NCBI GenBank assembly: GCA_947458275.1 | Contig: CANGYR010000003.1 | Coordinates: 151,058-215,057, forward strand | DNA length: 64,000 nucleotides | From: Chitinophagaceae bacterium | Lineage (GTDB): Bacteria > Bacteroidota > Bacteroidia > Chitinophagales > Chitinophagaceae | Direction of reading: 5' to 3' | Shown here: piece after piece, positions 1 to 8,709 of the stretch | How positions within the stretch are numbered: position 1 is the stretch's first letter | Layout of the letters: every line of letters starts with the position of its first letter | The notes under the pieces: generated by a model | What the model was told of the DNA's origin: nothing | Databases searched by the model: none | What the model saw: the letters and a program-made list of their open reading frames with translations, nothing else | Made by a program: the position numbers and the translations under genes

Positions 1-473
1 TCAATCTGAGAAATCTTCAGTTCTCGTCCCTGGGTCAGCGCACTTATCTGTTGTTCTGCTGTTCCAACTTTACTCTTGTAACTTTCAATGCTCATCTCTT
101 TGGAAGAAATCTGTTCTTTGGTACGCATAAGCAATTGCGGATCCAGATAGTCATCTTTTATTTCAGAAATCTGAATAAGCGTATCTCCTGCTTTTACCAA
201 ATCACCCTCTTTAACTCTCCATTTGGCAATCTTTCCTGCGATGATGGTATTTAATTCCTGCGGCCTGTCTTCCTGCCTTAAAGTAGATATAAGACCGTTT
301 GCACGGATATTCTGGGTCCATGGTACAAACATAAAAGCAACTAAAACAATCAGTATTCCTACAAGCCAGTGTTTAACACGACTCTCTTTTCCTATCCTGT
401 AAATATACCCGTAGGAACGAATGTCAGACTCTTTAAGTTCTTCTTCAATGCTATTTTTAAAAAAAGTACCCAA
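1..473 (-). CDS. HlyD-family membrane fusion (periplasmic adaptor) protein, partial
   Basis: This is the N-terminal part of a gene that runs off the left edge. The reading frame shows a short cytoplasmic tail, one membrane segment (HWLVGILIVLVAFMFVPW) and then a biotinyl-lipoyl-like hairpin (KIAKWRVKEGDLVKAGDT) leading into a coiled-coil region. This order is typical of HlyD/EmrA adaptors, which bridge an inner-membrane ABC exporter to a TolC-like channel. The gene begins about 57 nt after the ABC exporter gene on the same strand, so the two probably form one operon. No ATG lies near the N-terminus. The TTG at 473 is the best candidate start because the frame is closed by a TAG a little further upstream, but the start is uncertain. 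The substrate cannot be told. Confidence 0.8.
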   Translation of the reverse strand, partial: MGTFFKNSIEEELKESDIRSYGYIYRIGKESRVKHWLVGILIVLVAFMFVPWTQNIRANGLISTLRQEDRPQELNTIIAGKIAKWRVKEGDLVKAGDTLIQISEIKDDYLDPQLLMRTKEQISSKEMSIESYKSKVGTAEQQISALTQGRELKISQI

Positions 474-530
474 TTGATCAGCGTTTATTATTACTATATT
501 TTTCTAAAAAATATTTTTAAAATATCCGTA

Positions 531-2246
531 TTATATATCTTTATTTATTTCACTCCACTTCCCCATAGCCTTTATTTTTCCATGTTCAAGGTAGATTACT
601 TTGTCGCACTTTGAAGCAAAATCAGCATCATTCGAACAAATAAAAGCGGTTGTAGCTGACATAGAAGTCAGCATGTATGACATTATCTTCTCCTTAATAT
701 CTTCTTCAATCCCTTCAAATGGCTCCTCCATAAGCAATAAGCGAGGATAGTTTATAAATGAACGCAACAATAAAATTTTTTGGATGATTTTTTTGGATAA
801 TTTATGACCTACAGGATCAAGCTTCTCGTCAAATCCAGTAGGCAAAGTGGCAATAAAATTCTTGAGTCCAACTTTTTCAGATATCTCAGAAATATGTTCC
901 AATGGAATATTTTTTGTCCCCATGGTGATATTATCGATTAAGGTGCCCTCAAAAATATCTTCATGGCTGAATAAAGCTCCTGTTTGTGATCTCAATGAAT
1001 TTAATTCGTAGTTGTGTATTGAAAGGTTATTCAAACATATTGTACCGTCAAAATTTTTGTAAGCGCCACAAAGTAATTTTAATATGGTTGATTTACCTGA
1101 ACCGGCTCTTCCCATCAGACAAACTTTCTCCCCGGGCAAAACACTGAAAGAAACATTATTGAGCGCATTTTCACCAAAGGTTTCAGAATAACTGAAACTT
1201 ACATTAGTAACATCGATACTTAATCCAGCCGAACTCTTGGGAAGTTGAGCGCTTCCGTTTACCTCCACGGGCATTTCGGTGACTTTGCTCAGCTTTTCAA
1301 CTGAAGTAAGAATATCGTATACGTTATCAAGATTAGCTATCAATTTCTCCACTGAATTGATCACCATCAAAATAACAATTTCAGCGGCAATAAATTGTCC
1401 GATGTTCAACTGCTGATTAACTAGCAACAAACTACCGACTATCAACATTGCAGCAGTGATGATTACTTTAAAAATTATGAGCGTCCAATATTGCTGAAGA
1501 AGAACTTTAAAATGACTGGTTCTGTGCGTAAGGTATTTAGATAAGTTTTCATCAGTCTTACTGATAGAAAAATTTTGATTACCGGAAAACTTGAATGACT
1601 TCACTACCCTTGCAATCTCCTCCAGCCAGCCGGCGACTTTAAATTTATAATCACTTTCATAAAGACTGGATTCCATTCCCTTGGCACTGGTCGTTTTCAA
1701 AATAAGATAAATAATAGCAATCAGTGTTATACCAAAGAAGATAAAAACGGAGTGATAAAAAGAAAGCAGTATTAATCCGAAAAATATCTGGATACTTGCC
1801 GCAGGTATATCCAGCAGCAACTTTGATACTCCTTTTTGCAAAGAGACGGTATCAAAAAAACGATTCACCAATTCAGGCAGATGTTTGCCGTCGGTGTGTT
1901 GTAAGTTGAATTTGGGTATGCGGTCGGAAAATTCAAGCGAGTAGCGAACGAATAGCTTTTGCTGGATTTTTTCAATGATTTTCATTTGGTTTACCTGCAA
2001 AAGACCACTCACTAAAACACCCCCAACGACCAAGACAATCAAAAAAATCAGAGAAGCAGACATGGCTCCGCCTAAAACAAAACTGATGATAGACTGAATG
2101 CCAATGGGAAGAGAAAGTTGAATCAAGCCGCTCAGAACAGCATAAAAATATATGGAAGAAACTTCATTTTTCTCCAGTTTGATAACCTCATAAATTCGAT
2201 TTATGGGTTTAGAAAATACAAACTTGTGCGCAGATTCTTCTGCCAT
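531..2246 (-). CDS. ABC exporter (permease-ATPase fusion) with degenerate ATPase motifs
   Basis: A 571-residue half-size exporter: N-terminal transmembrane domain (about residues 30-310) and C-terminal nucleotide-binding domain (about 340-571). Walker A is intact (GRAGSGKST, residues 379-387). The other catalytic motifs are altered: the Q-loop Gln position appears to be Ser427, the signature LSGGQ is LSKKI (483-487), the Walker B Asp is Glu507 (LLLMEEP), and the H-loop His position is in ICSND (536-540). Together with the HlyD gene that follows it resembles the inner-membrane part of a type I secretion-like exporter; no C39 peptidase domain is present. It could bind ATP but hydrolyse it poorly, or pair with a second ABC protein. 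It is divergent from the intact exporter at 2495. Family assignment is firm; activity is uncertain. Confidence 0.88.
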   Translation of the reverse strand: MAEESAHKFVFSKPINRIYEVIKLEKNEVSSIYFYAVLSGLIQLSLPIGIQSIISFVLGGAMSASLIFLIVLVVGGVLVSGLLQVNQMKIIEKIQQKLFVRYSLEFSDRIPKFNLQHTDGKHLPELVNRFFDTVSLQKGVSKLLLDIPAASIQIFFGLILLSFYHSVFIFFGITLIAIIYLILKTTSAKGMESSLYESDYKFKVAGWLEEIARVVKSFKFSGNQNFSISKTDENLSKYLTHRTSHFKVLLQQYWTLIIFKVIITAAMLIVGSLLLVNQQLNIGQFIAAEIVILMVINSVEKLIANLDNVYDILTSVEKLSKVTEMPVEVNGSAQLPKSSAGLSIDVTNVSFSYSETFGENALNNVSFSVLPGEKVCLMGRAGSGKSTILKLLCGAYKNFDGTICLNNLSIHNYELNSLRSQTGALFSHEDIFEGTLIDNITMGTKNIPLEHISEISEKVGLKNFIATLPTGFDEKLDPVGHKLSKKIIQKILLLRSFINYPRLLLMEEPFEGIEEDIKEKIMSYMLTSMSATTAFICSNDADFASKCDKVIYLEHGKIKAMGKWSEINKDI

Positions 2247-2494
2247 TTTTTTAAAAGTTTAATTTCTTTCAAAGAGAGTTACAAAAACTAGGTTTCTTAA
2301 AACTATTGCAAATATAGTTAACGCAGGTAATATGCTAAGGATTTGCGTATAATATATAACTAAAATCAGTCAAAATTGTTCAATTAAAGAAGTTATTTAA
2401 CATATATTGAACAAATAGCAAGACGGATAAATGTTTGTAGACAGATTAAACGAACTTGCAGAACATTAAAGAGTAAAAAATAATTCCTTATTAG

Positions 2495-4318
2495 ATGAAG
2501 ATATTACTGCATTATTTGAGACCTCACAGATGGCTCGTTATACTGACCTTGATGATGGCAGCAATCAATATAGGATTTTCATTAATCGACCCAATTCTTC
2601 TAGGCAAGCTGGTTAATCTCGCGGGAGATCAGCACGCTTCAAAAGAATTGTTTAAAGCCAATGAGTTCTTTTGGAGTTTTACAAAGACCAACCGAAATGG
2701 AGCTCCTTATTTGCAATTAGGCGTTTACTATATACTCATTTTTTCCATTTCCGTGGCTATGGTGAGTCGTATTGCCAAGGCTTTTCAGGATTATTTTTTA
2801 AATCTGATTATTCAGAAGTTCGGTGCAAAAGTATTTACCGACGGACTGCAACATGCGATGAAGCTGCCTTATCAGGATTTTGAAGAACAACGAAGCGGAG
2901 AGACGCTTTCTATACTTACTAAAGTTAGGTCGGATGTAGAGAAATTTATGACCAATTTCATCAACATACTTTTTGGAATTATCATAGGCATAGTGTTTGT
3001 TTTTGTTTACGCCGCTGTATTTATCAACTGGCGTATTCCAGTCTCCTACCTGATTGGCATTGGCATACTGTCGCTCATTACCAATAAGCTCAGTAAAAGA
3101 ATAAAACTGATACAAAAAAATATAGTAAAGGAAACCACCGCACTAGCCGGCTCTACCACCGAATCTTTAAGAAATATCGAGCTGGTAAAAAGTCTCGGCC
3201 TTACCAAACAAGAAATAGAACGACTGAATAAAAACACCTACAAAATACTCGGACTTGAATTGACTAAGGTAAAACGTATCAGGAGTATCAGTTTCGTTCA
3301 GGGTACGATGGTAAACACGCTCAGACAATTGATTCTGTTTATTTTGATGTGGCTGATTTTTCATAATCAAATGGATGCGGGACAGTTGGTGACAATGCAG
3401 ATTTTTTCATTTTTTGTTTTCGGGCCTTTACAGGAAATTGGCAACATCATCCTTTCTTACAGGGAAGCCGAAGCATCGCTGAATAACTTCGATAAATTGA
3501 TGAAAAAATATCCAGAAGCAGAACCTGTAATTCCAAAAAAACTAGGAGAAATAAATACTTTATCATTCAACACTGTTTCGTTCAAACATCAAACAGCATC
3601 GCAAAATGCTATAAGCCATATCAGTTTTGAGGTAAAAAAAGGAGAAACCATCGCATTTGTTGGTCCCAGCGGAAGCGGGAAATCTACGCTGATGAAATTG
3701 TTGGTTGGATTATACCGGCCACTCGAAGGAAAGATTTTGTATAATGGGATGGATGAGACTGAAATACATTTTGATGACCTAAGAAAACAAATTGGATTTG
3801 TTACACAGGATACCAACCTGTTTAGCGGCACTATCAAAGAAAACTTACAGTTTGTACAACCCGATGCATCTGATGCTGATATAAATGAAGCTTTGCAAAA
3901 AGCATCCTGCAACAACCTGCTCTCCCGTGCTGAAAACGGAATAGAAACCATCATCGGCGAAGGCGGTTTTAAATTAAGCGGAGGAGAAAAACAGAGAATT
4001 TCAATAGCCAGAGCACTTTTGAGGAAACCACGGCTACTGATTTTTGATGAAGCCACATCCGCACTCGACTCATTGACAGAAGAAGAAATTTCAAATACCA
4101 TTAAAGATATTTCTTACAAAAAAGAACAGATAACTATTTTGATTGCGCATCGTTTGAGTACCATCATGCATGCAGATAAAATTTATGTACTTGAAAAAGG
4201 TGATGTGGTGGAGACGGGTTCTCACGAAAAATTACTGAATGAAAAAGGACTTTACTATGCCATGTGGCGTCAGCAGATAGGTGAAAGAAAAAAAGAGAAC
4301 AATAATCAGTACCAATAA
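2495..4318 (+). CDS. ABC transporter, permease-ATPase fusion (exporter type)
   Basis: A 607-residue type IV ABC exporter half-transporter. The membrane domain covers about residues 15-320. The ATPase domain has all motifs: Walker A GPSGSGKST (390-398), signature LSGGEKQ (494-500), Walker B LLIFDEATSALD with Asp518-Glu519, and H-loop His552 in AHRLST. It begins at an ATG and ends just before a strong hairpin. Residues 50-75 form a longer-than-usual loop between the first two membrane helices. Such proteins export lipids, peptides or drugs; the sequence does not say which. It is divergent from the degenerate exporter at 531-2246, so a functional pairing is possible but not shown. Confidence 0.9.
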   Translation: MKILLHYLRPHRWLVILTLMMAAINIGFSLIDPILLGKLVNLAGDQHASKELFKANEFFWSFTKTNRNGAPYLQLGVYYILIFSISVAMVSRIAKAFQDYFLNLIIQKFGAKVFTDGLQHAMKLPYQDFEEQRSGETLSILTKVRSDVEKFMTNFINILFGIIIGIVFVFVYAAVFINWRIPVSYLIGIGILSLITNKLSKRIKLIQKNIVKETTALAGSTTESLRNIELVKSLGLTKQEIERLNKNTYKILGLELTKVKRIRSISFVQGTMVNTLRQLILFILMWLIFHNQMDAGQLVTMQIFSFFVFGPLQEIGNIILSYREAEASLNNFDKLMKKYPEAEPVIPKKLGEINTLSFNTVSFKHQTASQNAISHISFEVKKGETIAFVGPSGSGKSTLMKLLVGLYRPLEGKILYNGMDETEIHFDDLRKQIGFVTQDTNLFSGTIKENLQFVQPDASDADINEALQKASCNNLLSRAENGIETIIGEGGFKLSGGEKQRISIARALLRKPRLLIFDEATSALDSLTEEEISNTIKDISYKKEQITILIAHRLSTIMHADKIYVLEKGDVVETGSHEKLLNEKGLYYAMWRQQIGERKKENNNQYQ

Positions 4319-4321
4319 AAA

Positions 4322-4342
4322 ATGGAGGCCAATGGCCTCCAT
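4322..4342. terminator. bidirectional hairpin terminator
   Basis: Perfect inverted repeat: ATGGAGGCC, loop AAT, GGCCTCCAT. It sits between the convergent ends of the ABC exporter (4318) and the lipoprotein gene (4361). A-rich sequence flanks one side and a weak T-rich stretch the other, so it may serve both strands. Confidence 0.75.
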
Positions 4343-4360
4343 CTGATATATTTTGAAATC

Positions 4361-4942
4361 TTATTTTACTTCTAGTGGGAATTCAACATCTATGTCAGTT
4401 GATGCTTTAGGACTATCCACCGGATCGTTTTCCTGTTTGTTGGGAGGAGTTCCTGCATAATGTCTCAATACCACTCTGATTTTTCCTGTTGCAGCAGTTG
4501 CAGATGTTTGCCATAAACTGGTTAATCCAACAGAAACGTTATCGGCATCTTTATCTAGCCCACTTATCGTGACTAAATTTGCAGAAGCGGGAATGTAATA
4601 AAAACGATGACTTTTCTTACCCTCTACAGTTTCAATTTCTTCAGTAATATCTTCCTCAGGTGTTACTGATTCATTGTACACTTCCACTTCAACATTATAC
4701 TTTTTCCCGGCATCCAAAAGTATTGGATCTATTTGCTCTGGAGTTCCATTGCCGTCAGTATCCTTCCATTCGAAGGAAATTTCATCTGCCTCCGTACCGC
4801 CTTCGGGTATAAAGCTCAGTTCAACTTTTGTAATTACTTCCTCTTCATTGGGTTCCGGAGTTGGGGTGTCTTTTTTACAAGAGGTTAAAAAAAGAGAAGA
4901 AGCCAGTAACGCCGCAGCGCTCAATTTGAATACATGTTTCAT
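4361..4942 (-). CDS. lipoprotein paired with TonB-dependent receptor, unknown function
   Basis: A 193-residue exported lipoprotein. The N-terminus is a lipoprotein signal with lipobox LTSC and a following KKD, then a low-complexity linker rich in Pro and Glu. The mature part contains an EF-hand-like acidic loop (DTDGNGTPEQID) that could bind calcium or simply be structural. The gene starts 25 nt after the TonB receptor gene on the same strand, so the two are almost certainly cotranscribed. Receptor plus lipoprotein pairs are common in Bacteroidota outer-membrane uptake. No family name was recognised. Expected location is the outer-membrane surface or periplasm. Confidence 0.75.
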   Translation of the reverse strand: MKHVFKLSAAALLASSLFLTSCKKDTPTPEPNEEEVITKVELSFIPEGGTEADEISFEWKDTDGNGTPEQIDPILLDAGKKYNVEVEVYNESVTPEEDITEEIETVEGKKSHRFYYIPASANLVTISGLDKDADNVSVGLTSLWQTSATAATGKIRVVLRHYAGTPPNKQENDPVDSPKASTDIDVEFPLEVK

Positions 4943-4967
4943 GACTTGTTGATTTTAGATTTAATTG

Positions 4968-7292
4968 TTAAGAATGATTGATATTTATTTTTAAACGAAT
5001 AATAAAGTTTCTTCCCACCTCATCAGTGAAATACCTGAAACTATTGAGGTATTCACGATAAGATGTATTTAAAATATTCCGACAACTCAGATTAAGCGTA
5101 AGCGGGACTTTATTTATACTGAAAGTGGTTACGAAATCAGCATGCAGTAAATTATATCCAGACGGAGGTGATTTATAATCTTGCTTTCCGGATGAATTAT
5201 CAGGCGTTCTTTTTTGAAACAGCACATGTTGAGAAGTAACACTCAGTAAAGTATTAGAGAATTTTTTTGTGTCCTTAAAATTCCATGCAAGCTCATTTTC
5301 TATTCTGTCAGACGGCATCCAGATAAGCCAGTCATTGATTTTGAGATTTCTTGCTCGAAGTATGCTGTATTTGTTTCGATACGTTAGTTGTGCAACCGGC
5401 TGCCATTGGGCGGTGAAATCCAATCCGCTCAGCGCAGCATTGGTGGACATATATTCAATTTTGGGAAACGCCCCTCTGATAGTCAATACCGGCTGATCGG
5501 GCCGTGGCTGCTGATAAATAAAGTTGTTGATTCTGTTATGATATACAGAGAAATCAATGGATATATTTTTTTTCTTGTTGGCATAACTGCTGTTCAGTGA
5601 AATATTTTTAGACACTTCGGGAACAAGATTGATGTTGCCCACTTCATAAGTAGCAGTACCATGATGCAGTCCGTTGGTCAGCAGCTCATTTACATGCGGC
5701 GACCGGGAGGAGAGTGAAAAATTGGCATTCACTTTCCAGTCGGGGGATAATTTATATCCTGCATTTACAGATGCGCCATAGGTATTGAAATTGAAAGCAT
5801 ATCTGTCAATAACACTTGCTCCCGACTGCAATCTCGTAGTATTGATGGATTTATTATCTGCACGAAGACCTGCCTGTACATCCCATTTTTGATGATTCCA
5901 TTTTTCAATATAAAAAGCTCCGAATGAATACAAAAAATAATTGGGTATAAGATAACGACCGGTATAACTGTTGTCTTGCTGAGTGGCAGTTAAACCTGCA
6001 ATGCCGGAGAAATTTTTATACTTTGGATGTTCCCAGTTTATTTCTTGGGAAAAAGTGTATACCGATAAATTTATCTGAGGAGATTTACTGGAAGCATTTC
6101 TCAGCACATCAAACTCTTTTCGCAGATTGTGTTGTCCGGATAACAGTATAGTGAATTTATGATTATTGATATCAAATCCTGTTTTCCATTTAAATAGTTG
6201 ATGCCGGACATCCTGGCTTGGACGGGCGATGGAATAAGTTTGCTGCCCTGTATAAACAGGATCTGGCTTTGTTGCGTCTATGGCTACCAGTAAGTCGGAT
6301 AAATTTCCTATATGTGAACCTGAAAATACTCCAAGTTGCGTATCAAAATAGCTGTAAAATACCTCAGTATTAAAATGCTCTTTTCTCCATGCCAGTGTAG
6401 CTGAAAAATTTTTTTCTTCCAGTGCTGTATTATTGAGCGTATAGGCGGGTGTAGCCGTATTGGCTCCTTTTTTGAAAGTGCCCTGCAGCCGCCAAGTCAG
6501 TCCGGGCAGGCGTTTCAGCTGTTGTTCATAGATGCCGGAGAAGACATATTGTCTGTTATTCGAAAAAAATACACTGTTGAATTCGGTATTTACTCCTGCT
6601 GTATTCCGGAGTGTTTTAGGTTCCACTAAAACCACACCACCAATCGCATCAGAACCATATCTCAGTTCATCCACTCCTTTGATGAAAGTTAATTTATCTG
6701 CAATAAAAGGATCGATTTCGGGAGCGTGTTCATTGCCCCATTGCTGGCCTTCCTGTCTCACGCCATTATTAATGGTAACGATTCTGTTGCCGTGTAACCC
6801 ATGTACCACGGGCTTTGAGATGGTGGAGCCCGTTTGCAAGAGTGTAACACCATTCAATTTGCTGAGCGCTTCTGCAAGTGAGGAGCCTCTTGTTTGAAAC
6901 AATTTGATTTCAGAAAGGTCACGCCTCATTCCTGTATTGATATTTTTTCCTTGTCCGCTTACCACTACTTCTTTGAGCGTGTTATTGCTTACAACAAGAT
7001 CTATATCGACATGTATATTTTTTTTTATCGTAATTTTCTTTACTACAGAATCATAGTTGATATAATGTACAATAAGCGTATAACTTCCTTCACATAAATT
7101 TTCTATGGAAAAATCTCCGTTGTCATCTGTTTTGATTAACTGATTGCTCTCTGCCAGAAAAACGGTTGCGTTGGATAATACTTCGTGCGACTGATCGGAG
7201 TGGACATGCCCATCAATTTTCAGGCTGCATTGCTGCGCTTGCAGTTGTGCGGTAAACAAAATGAAAATCAATATGGAAATGATTTTTTTCAA
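4968..7292 (-). CDS. TonB-dependent receptor with carboxypeptidase-like N-terminal domain
   Basis: An outer-membrane receptor of about 774 residues. After a signal peptide (KKIISILIFILF...AQLQAQ) comes a carboxypeptidase-regulatory-like domain (about 25-105), a plug with the pattern GSTISKPVVHGLHGNR and NNGVRQEGQQWGNEHAPEID, and a C-terminal barrel ending in an aromatic-rich strand. I place the start at a TTG (7292) directly before the signal peptide. The longer frame from TTG 7328 would run into the operator at 7321-7357. His-rich parts in the N-terminal and plug domains and the Fur/Zur-like operator suggest a metal or metal-complex ligand (zinc is a guess). The lipoprotein at 4361 follows in the same operon. 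Confidence 0.88.
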   Translation of the reverse strand: MKKIISILIFILFTAQLQAQQCSLKIDGHVHSDQSHEVLSNATVFLAESNQLIKTDDNGDFSIENLCEGSYTLIVHYINYDSVVKKITIKKNIHVDIDLVVSNNTLKEVVVSGQGKNINTGMRRDLSEIKLFQTRGSSLAEALSKLNGVTLLQTGSTISKPVVHGLHGNRIVTINNGVRQEGQQWGNEHAPEIDPFIADKLTFIKGVDELRYGSDAIGGVVLVEPKTLRNTAGVNTEFNSVFFSNNRQYVFSGIYEQQLKRLPGLTWRLQGTFKKGANTATPAYTLNNTALEEKNFSATLAWRKEHFNTEVFYSYFDTQLGVFSGSHIGNLSDLLVAIDATKPDPVYTGQQTYSIARPSQDVRHQLFKWKTGFDINNHKFTILLSGQHNLRKEFDVLRNASSKSPQINLSVYTFSQEINWEHPKYKNFSGIAGLTATQQDNSYTGRYLIPNYFLYSFGAFYIEKWNHQKWDVQAGLRADNKSINTTRLQSGASVIDRYAFNFNTYGASVNAGYKLSPDWKVNANFSLSSRSPHVNELLTNGLHHGTATYEVGNINLVPEVSKNISLNSSYANKKKNISIDFSVYHNRINNFIYQQPRPDQPVLTIRGAFPKIEYMSTNAALSGLDFTAQWQPVAQLTYRNKYSILRARNLKINDWLIWMPSDRIENELAWNFKDTKKFSNTLLSVTSQHVLFQKRTPDNSSGKQDYKSPPSGYNLLHADFVTTFSINKVPLTLNLSCRNILNTSYREYLNSFRYFTDEVGRNFIIRLKININHS

Positions 7293-7320
7293 AACAATCA
7301 GTCGGTAAAATTTGAAATAC

Positions 7321-7357
7321 TGTTGCAAATTTAATTATTTGTAACAATGTTGCAAAT
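7321..7357 (-). promoter_or_regulatory. inverted-repeat operator, Fur/Zur-like, upstream of TonB receptor
   Basis: TGTTGCAAAT (7321-7330) and ATTTGTAACA (7337-7346) form a 10-bp dyad with one mismatch and a 6-nt spacer. A second TGTTGCAAAT follows at 7348-7357, giving a second, tighter dyad TTGTAACA-A-TGTTGCAA. Three related half-sites lie about 30-65 nt upstream of the preferred receptor start. The shape (AT-rich dyads with TGTT/AACA ends) is like Fur-family metalloregulator sites; assignment to Zur or Fur is inference. Confidence 0.55.
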
Positions 7358-7401
7358 AATTAATGTTAAAATATTCTTTGATGATTAAATATAATATGTA
7401 A

Positions 7402-8583
7402 CTAATTGATATTCTCAATAATTCCGGCTATACCTTGTCCACCGCCGACGCATGCGGTGACCATACCATATTTTTTTTGGAGGCGTTTCAGGTCATGTAT
7501 ATTCTGGATGGTGAGTTTGCAACCGGTACAGCCGAGTGGGTGACCGAGGGCGATGGCGCCGCCGTTGATGTTAATGATATCGGGATTAAGGTTAAGTGTT
7601 CTGATTACGGCAAGTGCCTGAGAAGCAAATGCTTCATTGAGTTCGATTAAATCTACATCAGCCAGATTAAGTCCGGCTTGTTTCAATGCTTTTGGTACAG
7701 CTTCTACCGGTCCGATGCCCATCAGGCGGGGGTGAACGCCGGCCACGGTGCAACTGACGAGGCGGGCGAGGGGTTTTAGTCCGAGTTGATGAATCATTTT
7801 TTCACTCATGACAATTACAAATGCCGCACCGTCACTGGTTTGCGATGAATTTCCTGCGGTAACACTGCCGCCACTGGCAAAAGCAGGTTTTAATTTAGAC
7901 AACCCTTCCACACTGGTATCAGCCCGAACACCATCGTCTGTATCAACAATAAACTCCCTTGAATTTTTTTTCCCTTTTTCATTTATAAAAACCTCTTTAA
8001 CATGAATGGGTAAAATGCCATCTTTAAAATATCCGTTCTTTACAGCATTGGTTGCTTTCATGTGACTCTCATAACTAAATGCATCCTGGTCTTCTCTGCT
8101 GATCTTATATTCACTGGCCACTGCTTCCGCTGTAAGTCCCATGTTCAAATAATAATCCGGCTCATCCGATGCAATGCTAAATGCGGGAGATGTCTTCCAA
8201 CCGGCGGTGGGAACCAGACTCATGCTCTCTGTGCCTCCCGCAATTATACATTCCGCCATTCCGCTTCTGATTTTTGCAGTGGCGATGGCAATACTTTCCA
8301 AACCGCTGGCACAATATCTGTTGATGGTAATACCGGGTGTATGAATGCCTAACGCTCTTGCAGCAATGATACGGCCAAACTGCAATCCCTGCTCAGCTTC
8401 GGGAACCGCATTCCCTACAATCACATCGTCTATGAGCTCCGGAGCCAACTGAGGCACAGAAGCCATCAATCCTTTGATCAGGTCAACTGCCAAATCATCC
8501 GGACGAGTAAAACGAAAACCGCCTTTTTTACTTTTAGTAACTGCAGTCCTGAAACCCGCTACGATATATGCTTCCTGGCTCAT
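7402..8583 (-). CDS. acetyl-CoA C-acyltransferase (thiolase, FadA-like)
   Basis: A 393-residue thiolase. The N-terminal domain carries the acyl-accepting Cys in NRYCASGLESIAIA; the C-terminal domain carries NGGAIALGHPLGCTG (catalytic His) and the second Cys in TACVGGGQGIAG. Full length, ATG start. Thiolases cleave 3-ketoacyl-CoA in beta-oxidation or condense acetyl-CoA. The N-terminal pattern AYIVAGFRTAVTKSKKGGF is like the degradative acyltransferases that pair with FadJ-type enzymes, but no partner gene is next to it; it stands alone between the TonB receptor and the divergent pyrD. Confidence 0.92.
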   Translation of the reverse strand: MSQEAYIVAGFRTAVTKSKKGGFRFTRPDDLAVDLIKGLMASVPQLAPELIDDVIVGNAVPEAEQGLQFGRIIAARALGIHTPGITINRYCASGLESIAIATAKIRSGMAECIIAGGTESMSLVPTAGWKTSPAFSIASDEPDYYLNMGLTAEAVASEYKISREDQDAFSYESHMKATNAVKNGYFKDGILPIHVKEVFINEKGKKNSREFIVDTDDGVRADTSVEGLSKLKPAFASGGSVTAGNSSQTSDGAAFVIVMSEKMIHQLGLKPLARLVSCTVAGVHPRLMGIGPVEAVPKALKQAGLNLADVDLIELNEAFASQALAVIRTLNLNPDIININGGAIALGHPLGCTGCKLTIQNIHDLKRLQKKYGMVTACVGGGQGIAGIIENIN

Positions 8584-8695
8584 AATTACAATTTAGTGAA
8601 AAAGAAAAACATCACAAATGAATTCCTCACCAAAGGTAGAGTTTAACATCATCAAATGAACAGGACAAATCTTCGTGAGGGTTGAATATTAAATG

Positions 8696-8703
8696 TAATT
8701 TTG
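8696..8703 (+). promoter_or_regulatory. -7 promoter element of pyrD
   Basis: TAATTTTG matches the Bacteroidota TAnnTTTG element and ends only 6 nt before the ATG at 8710, which implies a very short or absent leader. It also overlaps the TTG at 8701, arguing against that codon as the start. No clear -33 TTG at the usual spacing. Confidence 0.5.
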
Positions 8704-8709
8704 CGACGT

